Assembly: GCF_000337095.1 (NCBI RefSeq)
Contig: NZ_AOIV01000045.1
Span: 126,795 to 190,794, forward strand
Reading direction: 5' to 3'
Source of the DNA: Halogeometricum pallidum JCM 14848
GTDB lineage: Archaea; Halobacteriota; Halobacteria; Halobacteriales; Haloferacaceae
Length of the DNA: 64,000 nt
Each line of letters begins with the position of its first letter. Within the stretch, counting starts at the first letter, position 1. This document shows positions 1 through 8,125 of the stretch, in pieces. The position numbers were made by a program, and so were the translations under genes. The notes under the pieces were generated by a model that saw only the letters and a list, made by a program, of their open reading frames with translations, had not been told where the DNA came from and did not search any database.

Positions 1-519
1 GCTATCGCGGCGGCGCTGACCTACCTGCGGTGGTCCGAACTGACGCGCTCGCAGTGGGAGGACGAACTGACGGAGGCGCTGAAGAGCGGTGGTAACATCG
101 CGGCTATCACGGCGATGGGCGGCGCGTTCGGCGCGCTGTTGGCCGCCTCGGGAATCGGTTCCTACATCGCCGGCAGTCTGGAGGGTATCGGCATCCCGCT
201 CATCGTGACCGCGTGGCTCATCGCCGCCATCGTCCGCATCGCGCAGGGGTCGGCGACGGCCGCGATGCTCACCACCGCGGGCATCATGGCGCCGCTGACC
301 GGTCAACTCGCCGTCCACCCGGCGTACCTCGTGATGGCCATCGGCGCCGGCGGGAACATCTGCTCGTGGTACAACGACTCCGGATTCTGGCTCGTCAAGG
401 AGATCGGCGGTCTCACGCAGGCGGAGACGCTGAAGACGTGGACGGTGCTGACGACCATCATCTCGATCACCGGTATCGTCGCCGTGCTCGCCTACTCGAC
501 GGTGCTCCCCCTCGCGTAG
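1..519 (+). CDS. GntP-family permease, C-terminal part (5' end outside window)
   Basis: This is the C-terminal end of a secondary transporter; the reading frame is open from base 1 and ends with TAG at 517-519. About 172 residues are visible and contain several hydrophobic helices. The glycine- and alanine-rich segment with GSATAAMLTTAGIMAP, followed by GAGGNICSWYNDSGFW, matches the C-terminal half of the GntP/gluconate:H+ symporter family. Members import gluconate or related sugar acids across the cytoplasmic membrane with protons. The substrate cannot be deduced from this fragment. The gene converges on the aminotransferase at 675, so the 155-base gap between them should hold both transcription ends. 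Confidence 0.8.
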   Translation, partial: AIAAALTYLRWSELTRSQWEDELTEALKSGGNIAAITAMGGAFGALLAASGIGSYIAGSLEGIGIPLIVTAWLIAAIVRIAQGSATAAMLTTAGIMAPLTGQLAVHPAYLVMAIGAGGNICSWYNDSGFWLVKEIGGLTQAETLKTWTVLTTIISITGIVAVLAYSTVLPLA

Positions 520-674
520 GCCGGCAGCCGTCCGAATCCTCTTTTCGACCGATTACCAGCGCACGTCGTCGCCGACGCGGAACCGCTCCACGACGAGGTG
601 GTTCAGTGCGACTCTCCGCGTCTGCATCCGCGGCGCTCGCGGTCTCTCGAAAAATCGATATCGCGACCGGGGGT

Positions 675-1826
675 TTACTCTCGCACGAACGATTCGATGC
701 GGTTCAGCGCCGTCTTCAACTCCGACATCCCCGTAGCGTAGGAGACGCGGAGGTGACCCTCGCCGCCCTCGCCGAAGACGCGACCCGGTACGAGGGCGAC
801 GCTCTCCTCTTCGAGCAAGGCTTCCGCGAACGCCTCGTCGTCCTCCCACCCCGGGGGACACTTCGGGAAGACGTAGAAGGCGCCCTTCGCCTCGAAGCAG
901 TCCATCCCCAGTTCGTTGAACCGCGAGATGACGAACCGCCGCCGTCGGTCGTAGGCGCGGCGCATGTCCTCGACGGCGTCGTCGCACGCCTCGATGGCCT
1001 CCAGGGCGGCGTACTGCGCCGTCGTCGGCGCCGACAGCATCGTGTACTGGTGGATGCGATTCATCGCGCCGATGACCTCCGAGGGACCGAGCGCGTAGCC
1101 GAGGCGGAACCCCGTCATCGCGTAGGCCTTCGAGAAGCCGTTGAACACGACGGTTCGCTCGCGCATCCCCGGTATCGTGGCGATGGAGGCATGGTCGTCT
1201 TCGTATCTGAGCGCCGCGTAAATCTCGTCGGAGAGGACGAACAGGTCGTGTTCCTCGACGAACTCCGCCACCTCGGCGAGTCCGTCCTCGGACATCACCG
1301 CGCCCGTCGGGTTGTTCGGGTAGCAGAGGACCAGAGCCTCGGCGTCGGCCGCGCCGGCGCGTTCGAGGTCCTCGTACCGGAGGGCGAACTCCTCTTCGGC
1401 GCGCGTCCGCACCGGCAGGGAGTCCCCGCCGGCGAACGAGACGGTCGGCGTGTAGGAGATGTACGACGGTTCCGGCACCGCGACGGTGTCGCCGGGGTCG
1501 ACGAGGGCGCGCATCGCCAGGTCGACGGCTTCGCTCGCGCCCGCGGTGACGAGTATCTCGTCGTCCGGGTCGTAGTAGTGGTCGTATCGCTCGACCCGGT
1601 CGGCGATGGCCTCCCGCAGGTCGCGGCGCCCGCGGTTCGACGTGTAGGAGGTGCGACCGCGTTCCAGCGAGTCGATGGCGGCGGTCCGGGCGGCCCACGG
1701 CGCGGAGAAGTCGGGTTCCCCGACGCCGAGGGAGATGACGTCGTCCATCTCCTCGGCCACCTCGAAGAAGCGCCGGATACCGGACGGCGGCGTCTCTTGC
1801 GCGCGCGTCGAGAGGTGACGGCTCAT
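675..1826 (-). CDS. PLP-dependent class I/II aminotransferase
   Basis: This 383-residue protein is a fold-type I aminotransferase of the aspartate/aromatic aminotransferase group and should be cytoplasmic. Visible signatures are the YPNNPTG segment that binds the cofactor and substrate, SDEIY with the PLP-contacting Asp and Tyr, the lysine that forms the Schiff base (about K233, in GFSKAYAMTGFRLGY), and a C-terminal LRVSYATG with the substrate-binding arginine. Its length is normal for the family. The start codon overlaps the stop of the upstream Lrp-type gene (ATGA), so the two are translationally coupled; the regulator may control amino-acid metabolism involving this enzyme. The amino donor and acceptor are not determined. 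Confidence 0.93.
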   Translation of the reverse strand: MSRHLSTRAQETPPSGIRRFFEVAEEMDDVISLGVGEPDFSAPWAARTAAIDSLERGRTSYTSNRGRRDLREAIADRVERYDHYYDPDDEILVTAGASEAVDLAMRALVDPGDTVAVPEPSYISYTPTVSFAGGDSLPVRTRAEEEFALRYEDLERAGAADAEALVLCYPNNPTGAVMSEDGLAEVAEFVEEHDLFVLSDEIYAALRYEDDHASIATIPGMRERTVVFNGFSKAYAMTGFRLGYALGPSEVIGAMNRIHQYTMLSAPTTAQYAALEAIEACDDAVEDMRRAYDRRRRFVISRFNELGMDCFEAKGAFYVFPKCPPGWEDDEAFAEALLEEESVALVPGRVFGEGGEGHLRVSYATGMSELKTALNRIESFVRE

Positions 1827-2311
1827 GGCGAGAACGTGAGTCGGTCGTCCTCGTCCGTATCGCCCATCTCGATGCCGCGTTCCTTGTACGTCTCCATGAC
1901 GAAGTGCGTCACCGTCTGGGTCACCTCCGGAATGGGGGCGATGCGTTCGGAGACGAACTGCGAGACGTCGTGCATCGACTTCCCCTCGACGTCGACGGCG
2001 AAGTCGAAGTCGCCGGAGACCAACCGGAGCGAGGACACCTCGGGGAACTTGGCGATGCGGCGGGCTATCTCTTCGTACCCCGTCTCGCGGTCGAGTTCGA
2101 CGTTGAGTTCCAACTGCGCCTGCACGTGCTCTTCGTCCACGCGGTCCCAGTCGACGACGGCCTGGTAGCCGCGGACGACGCCCTCCTCTTCTAACTCCGT
2201 GAGGAGCGTTTCGACCGCCGCCGCGTCGAGGCCAGTCTGCCGGGCGATGTCTTCTGGGCTCTCGCGAGCGTCTCGCAGCAACAGGTCGAGCAGTTCCCGC
2301 TTGTCGTCCAT
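1823..2311 (-). CDS. Lrp/AsnC-family transcriptional regulator
   Basis: The chosen start gives 162 residues beginning MDDKRELLDLLL. An in-frame start 13 codons further upstream (2350) exists, but the N-terminal helix of the AsnC-type helix-turn-helix begins right after the chosen methionine. Residues about 1-55 form the winged HTH (ARQTGLDAAAVETLLTELEEEGVVRG). Residues about 65-150 form the RAM/ACT-like effector domain, with LRLVSGDFDFAVDVEG typical of the family. Such proteins act as octameric feast/famine regulators that bind amino acids. The gene overlaps the downstream aminotransferase by 4 bases, which suggests joint transcription and possibly regulation of that enzyme. Confidence 0.92.
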   Translation of the reverse strand: MDDKRELLDLLLRDARESPEDIARQTGLDAAAVETLLTELEEEGVVRGYQAVVDWDRVDEEHVQAQLELNVELDRETGYEEIARRIAKFPEVSSLRLVSGDFDFAVDVEGKSMHDVSQFVSERIAPIPEVTQTVTHFVMETYKERGIEMGDTDEDDRLTFSP

Positions 2312-3109
2312 ACTACGGGGTTGCGGTCCCCCGTGAAATGATTTGCTCACGGCGCAAGCTTGGGGTCGAGGGTGGCGTGAACCGGATACCGCGATACGAA
2401 AACGGGATTTTGGAGGGCTGTGCGGATGCGGACCGGCGGCGTCGCTCCGACGTGGGGTCGTCGACTCCGTTGAAATCTGCGGGCGCTGACAATTCGTCGA
2501 GGCCGTGCTGAATAGAGGGCGCGAATCGGTCGGTGACCAGCACCCAATCTGAGAGAGTCGAATCGCTCAGAACAGCCCACCTTTTTTACTTCGTCGGGTC
2601 GCGCTCCGCGCGACCACTCCTCGCAAAAACCTGGACGAAAAAAGACCGACTCCGCCGTCAGAGACGGCTCCATCGGAGAACCGCTCGCTTCCTGCGGTCG
2701 CTCCCGGATGCTCACTACGCACACTTCTACTGAACAGCTGCATCACACCCTAAGGCGCGAAACGAACAGCAATTCACGGTTGAATACACCCTCTAGTCAG
2801 ACATCCATTCTATCACTTTTGAGAGGTATGAACAGAGCCGGGTCGTTCGCATCCCTTCCGGCGAACGCGGACGACCCTCGGCGAAACCTGTCAACTCCGC
2901 GGGCCGGCGGGCGCGTGTCGAAAAAGTATTTCGGGCGGAGCGCACCCGACTACACGTGATACGAAAGAGAACGGCGCGCGGTTCCGAGCGGTCCGGAAAC
3001 CCGCCGGACCCGTCCGAGACGTCGCCGTCCCCGCCGATTCGACCGTCGAGACAGCGCTCCGACACGACGGCCGTGACGCATATGAGTGTCGACCGCAGTC
3101 TGTACGCAT
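2312..3109. other. 798-base stretch without a convincing gene
   Basis: I see no protein-coding gene here. Short open frames on both strands give arginine- and serine-rich translations without recognisable domains. The left part (to about 2345) is the 5' flank of the Lrp-type gene. The middle contains a hairpin-rich segment listed separately. The right part has an AT-rich box at about 2919-2930 and an arginine-rich open frame from GTG 2957, neither of which I can tie to a product. The last 30 bases should hold the promoter of the arylsulfotransferase-like gene; CATATG at about 3080 sits some 30 bases before the chosen ATG. Confidence 0.5.
2580..2740. repeat. Hairpin-rich noncoding segment, probable dispersed haloarchaeal intergenic element
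   Basis: The segment opens with a T tract and contains a perfect 7-bp stem with a 5-base loop (2597-2603 and 2609-2615), a second perfect 6-bp stem with a 3-base loop (2654-2659 and 2663-2668) and further short palindromes towards 2700. A run of A residues follows each part (CGCAAAAAC, ACGAAAAAAG). I associate this layout with degenerate elements that recur between genes in many haloarchaeal genomes. That recollection is not proof, and no second copy lies in this window. It could also be a terminator array or a small RNA gene. Confidence 0.4.
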
Positions 3110-4507
3110 ATGGTCTCTAAGCGGGCCGTTCGCGCCTTCTTCGCCGTGGTCCTCTGTCTGTCCGCCGCCGGAGTCGCCTTCGGGTACGCCGCCGGGTCGT
3201 CGGGCAGCACCTTCGAGAGTCACATCTCAGAGGGGACCGTCGACGGGAGCGAGCAGGTGGTCCCGCCGCGGGACGGTATCACCGTGGTCGCCACCGACTC
3301 GAACTCCTGGCGCGGCCGGGCCAGCGAGGGACCGCGGGCGAGAGCGGAACTCGTCGCGTTCGCGCCGAACGGGACGACGCTCTACTACAACGACACCCAC
3401 ACGCGCTACTGGGACGTCGACCCCGTGCCCGGGACCGAGGCGACGGTCGAGTACATGTACGCCGACCATCTCGAACCCGACCAGTGCCCCGCCGAGTGGA
3501 ACCTCTCGAAGCGAGGGGTGAGCCAGGAGAAGTGGGACCGCTACCAGTCCGGCCGCTCCTCGGACGCCTGTACGCGAAACGGTTTCGAGCGCGTCAACCT
3601 CTCCACGGGCGAGACGACCGAGGTGTGGAACCGCGTGACGCCGGGTAAGGAGGCGACGCGGTACCACGACGCCGACCGACTGAACGAGACGCACCTCGTT
3701 GTCGCCGACATCTACCTCGACCGCGTGTTCGTCGTGGACACGCGCGACGGGCAGACCGAGTGGACGTGGAACGCCAGCGAGTCGTTCGCCCCCGACAGCG
3801 GCGACGACTCCCCGGGAGATTGGACCCACATCAACGACGTCGAGATACTCGACGACGGCCGAATCATGGTCAGCGCCCGGAACCAGGACCGCGTCGTCTT
3901 CGTCGACGAGAACGGTCTGGACGAGAACTGGACGCTCGGCGCCGAGGACGACACGAGCGTCCTCTACGAGCAGCACAACCCGGACTACATCCCCGAGTCG
4001 CGCGGCGGTCCGGCGGTGCTCGTCGCCGACTCGGAGAACAACCGCGTTATCGAGTACCAGCGGACCAACGGCACGTGGGAGCAGTCCTGGCACTGGCGCG
4101 ACGGCCGCATGCAGTGGCCGCGCGACGCCGACCGCCTGCCGAACGGTCACACCCTCATCAGCGACTCGAACGCCAACCGCGTCTTCGAGGTGAACGAGGA
4201 CGGCAAAGTCGTCTGGCGCGTCGACATCGCCTTCCCCTACGAGGCGGAGCGACTGGGGACGGGCGACGAGAGCGCCGGCGGACCGAGCGCCGCGTCCGCC
4301 AACCTGCAATCGAAGGACCCGAGCCTCGCTGACCGGGCGTCCATCCTCGTCAAACAGATCGTCCCCGGACGGTACCTGAACGGGCTGATGTACATCACGC
4401 CCGTCTGGATGGGCCTGCCGGAGATACTCGCGACGCTGCTCGCCGTCGTCACCCTACTCGCCTGGGGCGGGGCGGAGGCGGCGTGGCGGCGACGAGGCGG
4501 AGCGTAG
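3110..4507 (+). CDS. Arylsulfotransferase (ASST)-like membrane-anchored beta-propeller protein
   Basis: The ATG at 3110 is chosen over GTG 3086, because the hydrophobic N-terminal helix (AVRAFFAVVLCLSAAGVAFGYAAG) follows it directly. The protein has 465 residues. The N-terminal segment is a signal anchor or signal peptide; a second membrane helix lies near the C-terminus (YITPVWMGLPEILATLLAVV). Between them are repeated blades such as THINDVEILDDGRIMVSARN and WPRDADRLPNGHTLISDSN, the pattern of the arylsulfotransferase ASST propeller. Bacterial ASST moves sulfate between phenolic compounds using catalytic histidines. Here it may act on cell-surface or extracellular compounds, but the reaction is inferred only from the fold family. 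The next genes encode a glycosidase-like lipoprotein and a beta-helix protein, both exported. Confidence 0.78.
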   Translation: MVSKRAVRAFFAVVLCLSAAGVAFGYAAGSSGSTFESHISEGTVDGSEQVVPPRDGITVVATDSNSWRGRASEGPRARAELVAFAPNGTTLYYNDTHTRYWDVDPVPGTEATVEYMYADHLEPDQCPAEWNLSKRGVSQEKWDRYQSGRSSDACTRNGFERVNLSTGETTEVWNRVTPGKEATRYHDADRLNETHLVVADIYLDRVFVVDTRDGQTEWTWNASESFAPDSGDDSPGDWTHINDVEILDDGRIMVSARNQDRVVFVDENGLDENWTLGAEDDTSVLYEQHNPDYIPESRGGPAVLVADSENNRVIEYQRTNGTWEQSWHWRDGRMQWPRDADRLPNGHTLISDSNANRVFEVNEDGKVVWRVDIAFPYEAERLGTGDESAGGPSAASANLQSKDPSLADRASILVKQIVPGRYLNGLMYITPVWMGLPEILATLLAVVTLLAWGGAEAAWRRRGGA

Positions 4508-4613
4508 CGTAGCGGGAACTGAGGACGACTGACAGCGAGTGCGGCCGGCGACAACGCATAACGGACGGCACCACGATACCGATGACAACGACGATGACCG
4601 ACCGAGGAGGACG

Positions 4614-4772
4614 ATGACGGGCGGCGCGACGGACCGCACGACGAACGGTGCGGCCAAGAGCGGTGCGCCGCCGACGCCGGGCGCGCGTCGACCGCAGCGA
4701 CGCCCCGGACGGACCGACGGCGGAGACGGCGACGACAGCGGAAACGACGACTCACACTGGAGCACGCAATGA
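4614..4772 (+). CDS. Possible small arginine/proline-rich leader ORF before the GH5-like gene
   Basis: An open frame of 52 codons starts at ATG 4614, preceded by a good GAGGAGG ribosome-binding sequence, and its TGA stop overlaps the start of the next gene (ATGA at 4769-4772). The product would be rich in Arg, Pro, Gly, Thr and Asp, with no hydrophobic stretch or known domain. The ribosome-binding site and stop/start overlap are what favour translation. The composition is that of any open frame in high-GC DNA and argues against it. It could be a coupling leader or chance. Confidence 0.25.
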   Translation: MTGGATDRTTNGAAKSGAPPTPGARRPQRRPGRTDGGDGDDSGNDDSHWSTQ

Positions 4773-6124
4773 CACGGAACACGCGACGGAGGTTTCTCCG
4801 ATGGTGCGCGGCGAGTGGTATAGCGGGCCTCGCGGGTTGTTCGTCCCTCGGGTTCGACGACTCGGGCGACGACAACTCCGTGACCGAACTGAGCGACGAG
4901 GTGGAGACGGCGACGGCAACCGACGGGGAGGCAGCGACCCCGCCGGAGACGGCGACGCGGGACGTCACCGTCGCTCCCGACACCGACGCTCCCGTCGACG
5001 TGCGCGGGGCCATCTACATCCCCGCCCGGGCGTTCAACTTCTATCAGATGTGGCGGGACTACGACCACGAGATAACCGACCGCGACCTCGGCTACGCCGA
5101 GGAGGTGAACCTCAACGCGATTCGGACGTGGGGTAGCTACGAGTTCTGGAAGGAGGATCCCGAGGGGTTCTTCGAGGCGTTCGAGGACCTCGCGTCGACG
5201 GCCGACGACCACGGCATCCGAGTGCTCATCGGCCTCTTCGAGGGCATCGGCAACCAGCCCACGCGCGCGAACCTCGAAGACGAGGACCTGATGACCGCCA
5301 CCGGCGTCGCCTCGCCGTCGAACAAGGTGTTGAGCGACCGCAGCCGCTGGGAGGACACTCGGAAGTTCACCCGGCAGTTCATGGACCGCTACGCCGACGA
5401 CGACCGGTTGCTGGCCATCGAGGTGATGAACGAACCCGGCTGGAACTCCCGGCGGGTGGCGTTCTCGAAGGCGATGTACGAGACGATGTGGGAGATGCGC
5501 GGGTCCGTCCCGCTCACCATCGGCGCGACGAGCATGGCGAAGAACGCCAAGTACGCCGACTGGAACCTCGATCTGTTCCAGTTCCACTACAACTTCCCCA
5601 CGACGCAGGAGGATTTCCGCGACGCCCTCCGACAGGTGGTGACGCTCGACGAGAACATGGACCAACCGGTGATGCTCACCGAGTGGCAGCGCGTCCGGTC
5701 CGGCGCGGGGTTCCACACGGCCCCGCCGCGCGAGCAGCGGACGCCGGACTACGCCTCGATGGCGCCGACGATCACCGAGATGGGCGTCGGAAACTTCTTC
5801 TGGTCGTTGATGCTCCAGCCGGCGTACTTCTCCTCACAGCGGGAGGTCGGAATCCTCAACGGACTGTTTCACGAGGACGGCGCCGTCTGGAGTCTCGAAG
5901 ACGCCCGAGCCATCAAGGCGATGTCCGGCGAGGACTCCGTCGAGGGACTCGAGGAACGTCAGCTATGGCCGAAGTGGACCGAACCGATAAAGCAGGAGGT
6001 GTACGGCGAATCCGTCGGCACGGAGACGCCCGAGGAGTCGACGGCGGACACGCCGACCGAGGCCGAAGCCGAAGACGAGACGCCGAGCGGCGATTCCGAG
6101 AGCGCCGAGGCGTCCGACGCGTAG
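4769..6124 (+). CDS. Tat-exported lipoprotein with glycoside hydrolase family 5-like (cellulase/mannanase) domain
   Basis: The 451-residue protein begins with a twin-arginine signal (RRRFLRWCAASGIAG) ending in a lipobox with Cys24 (LAGC), so it should be anchored outside the cell. A Thr/Glu/Asp-rich linker follows to about residue 70. Residues about 75-405 look like a GH5 (beta/alpha)8 barrel: the likely acid/base Glu lies in VMNEPGW (about residue 220) and the likely nucleophile Glu in MLTEWQ (about residue 304). The C-terminus is an acidic, Thr- and Glu-rich low-complexity tail. The closest activity guess is endo-beta-mannanase or cellulase, but the substrate is not fixed. It follows the ASST-like gene on the same strand and converges on the beta-helix gene. 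Confidence 0.82.
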   Translation: MTRNTRRRFLRWCAASGIAGLAGCSSLGFDDSGDDNSVTELSDEVETATATDGEAATPPETATRDVTVAPDTDAPVDVRGAIYIPARAFNFYQMWRDYDHEITDRDLGYAEEVNLNAIRTWGSYEFWKEDPEGFFEAFEDLASTADDHGIRVLIGLFEGIGNQPTRANLEDEDLMTATGVASPSNKVLSDRSRWEDTRKFTRQFMDRYADDDRLLAIEVMNEPGWNSRRVAFSKAMYETMWEMRGSVPLTIGATSMAKNAKYADWNLDLFQFHYNFPTTQEDFRDALRQVVTLDENMDQPVMLTEWQRVRSGAGFHTAPPREQRTPDYASMAPTITEMGVGNFFWSLMLQPAYFSSQREVGILNGLFHEDGAVWSLEDARAIKAMSGEDSVEGLEERQLWPKWTEPIKQEVYGESVGTETPEESTADTPTEAEAEDETPSGDSESAEASDA

Positions 6125-6200
6125 CCGTCCCTTTTCGGTCTCGCGTCGGCGACGGAGAGAAAGAGTCGTTCGGCGTTCGGTTCAGTTCGGTTCGAGTCGT

Positions 6201-6893
6201 TCAGTAGTCGTCTTCTTCCTCGGTCGGGGTGGGTGTCGGCGTCGGCGTGGGCGTCGCGGTGGGAGTCGCCGTCGGCGTCTCCTCGGCCGCGCCGGCGTCC
6301 GTCTCGTTCTCGGTCACGTGGTCGCCGGCGTAGTTGCTGGCGTACCGGAGGTCGGTGAGTTCCGTACCGGTGTTGTCGTTCTCGTAGATTCCGAGGAGGT
6401 TGTTGACGACCATGGAGTCGACCACCCGCGTGCCCTCGGAGTGTTCGATGGACATCCCGTAGGCGCTCGCGCGGAGCGCCGACTCCCGCACGGTCCCGTT
6501 CTCGACGTGGCGGAAGTAGACGGCGCGGTTCCAGTCGGTGAAGGTGACGTTCGACACCGTCACGTTCTCGATGGGGTCAACCTCGTTCCCGACGACGGCG
6601 ACGCCCGTCGTGTCGCTGTTCCCGAGAGCGTCGACCCGGTGGCCGTTGCCCTCGATGTGTACGTCGTCGCTCTCGACGACGATACACGACTGGGAGGAGT
6701 AGGTGAAGTGGTCGCCGCCCCCGCCGTTCGTGATGTCGGTCGTCAGTACGTAGCGTCCCGGTTCGGAGATGACGCCGCAGTTGTCTATCTCCCGTACCTG
6801 CTCGGATTGGCCCGACGCCGCGGTGCCGAGTGCCGCCGGCGTGAGGAGGAGGACGGCGATGGCCACGACGAGGCCGGTCGAAGTGCGAGTCAC
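6201..6893 (-). CDS. Secreted NosD-like right-handed beta-helix protein with Thr/Pro tail
   Basis: The 230-residue protein has an N-terminal signal sequence (VVAIAVLLLTPAALGTAASG). Residues about 35-195 consist of short repeats such as IVVESDDVHIEGNGHRVDA and NVTVSNVTFTDWNRAVYF, typical of the parallel beta-helix (pectate-lyase-like/NosD) fold. Several NxS/NxT sequons suggest surface N-glycosylation. The tail alternates Thr and Pro (TPTATPTATPTPTPT) and ends in acidic residues, like a surface spacer. Nothing shows an enzyme active site. It could be a binding or structural surface protein, or a polysaccharide-modifying protein acting with the two upstream exported proteins. A TATA-like box about 30 bases upstream (near 6922) suggests a leaderless transcript. 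Confidence 0.75.
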   Translation of the reverse strand: MTRTSTGLVVAIAVLLLTPAALGTAASGQSEQVREIDNCGVISEPGRYVLTTDITNGGGGDHFTYSSQSCIVVESDDVHIEGNGHRVDALGNSDTTGVAVVGNEVDPIENVTVSNVTFTDWNRAVYFRHVENGTVRESALRASAYGMSIEHSEGTRVVDSMVVNNLLGIYENDNTGTELTDLRYASNYAGDHVTENETDAGAAEETPTATPTATPTPTPTPTPTEEEDDY

Positions 6894-7039
6894 GTTGTTC
6901 GACCATTTCCGGAGAGGTTGTTATATTCGTCGGCCGACGGCTGATATGTTAATACGGCTGATGTGTCCGGGCGCGGTCAGAATCGGCGTCCCGCGAGTCA
7001 GCGCGTCTCCCATGGTTGGAGACGGCGAACCCCGATATA

Positions 7040-7456
7040 TCACTCGAACGTCGCGAGTTTCGTCTGCCGGTTCGCCGCCTCCCCGTCGAGCAGTCGGCGC
7101 TTCAGTTCGACGCCGCCCTCGGCCGAGAACCCGACGAGTCGGCCGCCCGCGCCGACGACGCGGTGGCAGGGGACGACCAGCGGAACCGGGTTCCGGCCGC
7201 ACGCCTGTCCGACGGCGACCGGACTGGTGTCCAACTCGGCCGCGAGTTCGCCGTACGTCCGCGTCTCGCCGTAGGGAATCTCGCTCATCGCCCGCATCAC
7301 GCGGCCGGTGAACGTGTCGGGGTAGGCCACCTCGACGTCGAACGCCGTCCGGTCGCCGCGTTCGTACTCCCGGACCCGTTCGCGGACCGTCTCCGGGTCC
7401 GCGTCGAGGTACGACTCGTCCAATTCCAGCGCCGCCCCATGAACCTCTGCGCGCAT
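7040..7456 (-). CDS. ogt: Methylated-DNA--protein-cysteine S-methyltransferase
   Basis: This 138-residue protein removes alkyl groups from O6-methylguanine by transferring them irreversibly to its own cysteine. The active-site motif VVPCHRVV is present, with the acceptor at Cys97. The helix-turn-helix DNA-binding segment precedes it (TYGELAAELDTSPVAVGQACGRNP, with the arginine finger). The C-terminal GGRLVGFSAEGGVELKRRLLDGE block also fits the family. It is on the short side but complete for the catalytic domain. It lies in a run of minus-strand genes (FMN-barrel and cupin proteins upstream) with gaps near 100 bases, so it may have its own promoter. Confidence 0.93.
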   Translation of the reverse strand: MRAEVHGAALELDESYLDADPETVRERVREYERGDRTAFDVEVAYPDTFTGRVMRAMSEIPYGETRTYGELAAELDTSPVAVGQACGRNPVPLVVPCHRVVGAGGRLVGFSAEGGVELKRRLLDGEAANRQTKLATFE

Positions 7457-7558
7457 GCGCCCCGCTACTCGCCGCGAGGTGATAACTCCGCGCGTCCGGG
7501 GTCGACGGCGGGCGCCGCGCCGGCGTCGACGCGGGCGGGAGGCGGTCGACGCGCCCGT

Positions 7559-8059
7559 TCACGCGCCGTCGTCCCCGAACGTCCACCGCGTCGCGTCCGT
7601 CGGGTAGTCGGACCACGCCAGCACCCGCGTCGGTCGAATCGAGAACACGGGCGTCCCGTGGCGGATTCCGTACTTCTCCTCGTAGGCGTCGTTGATTCGG
7701 TCCAACCGGCGCGGGTCGGCGTCCTCGTCCAATCGCTCCGCCGCTCCGTCGAGAATCACCACCTCCTCGCCGCTCTCGCGGTGGACCACCACGCGCGGGT
7801 CGCGCGAGGCGTTCCGGACCCACCGCGTCCGCCCGCCGCCGCCGCAGTGCAGGCGGCCGTCGACCCAGACGCCCCAGACGGGTCGGGCGTGCGGCCGCCC
7901 GTCCGGGAGCGTCGTCGACACCCAGAGCGTCCGGTCGGCGGCCAGTCGCTCGGTCACGAACGACCACGGGAGCAACCCCTCCTCGGAGTCGGGGATGCCG
8001 TAACTCTCCTCGGTCTCGGGTCTGTCGCGGCGGGCGTCGGGCGTTCGGTCGTCGTCCAT
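7559..8059 (-). CDS. Pyridoxamine 5'-phosphate oxidase-like FMN-binding split-barrel protein
   Basis: The 166-residue protein shows the split-barrel pattern of the PPOX/F420 group: TLWVSTTLPDGRPHARPVWGVWVDGR, then RTRWVRNASRDPRVVVHRESGEE, then a long C-terminal helix and YEEKYG. This family binds FMN or F420 and reduces diverse small molecules; true PNPOx activity cannot be assumed. It is cytoplasmic with no signal sequence. The gene sits between the cupin/zinc-ribbon gene and the methyltransferase gene, all on the minus strand with moderate spacing. Confidence 0.83.
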   Translation of the reverse strand: MDDDRTPDARRDRPETEESYGIPDSEEGLLPWSFVTERLAADRTLWVSTTLPDGRPHARPVWGVWVDGRLHCGGGGRTRWVRNASRDPRVVVHRESGEEVVILDGAAERLDEDADPRRLDRINDAYEEKYGIRHGTPVFSIRPTRVLAWSDYPTDATRWTFGDDGA

Positions 8060-8125
8060 ACCTCGCGAGAGGCGTCCGGCGACGATGAACCTCGCGCGCG
8101 GGCGAGGCGGACCGACGCGGTTCGA

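Noticed and set aside
213-2168. Long plus-strand open frame across the GntP end and opposite the aminotransferase
   Set aside because: It spans two recognised genes on both strands and has no family features; it is a high-GC shadow frame.
4539-4613. Upstream extension of the possible leader ORF before the GH5-like gene
   Set aside because: No ribosome-binding site precedes 4539, and the Asp/Arg-rich text adds no support beyond the ATG at 4614.
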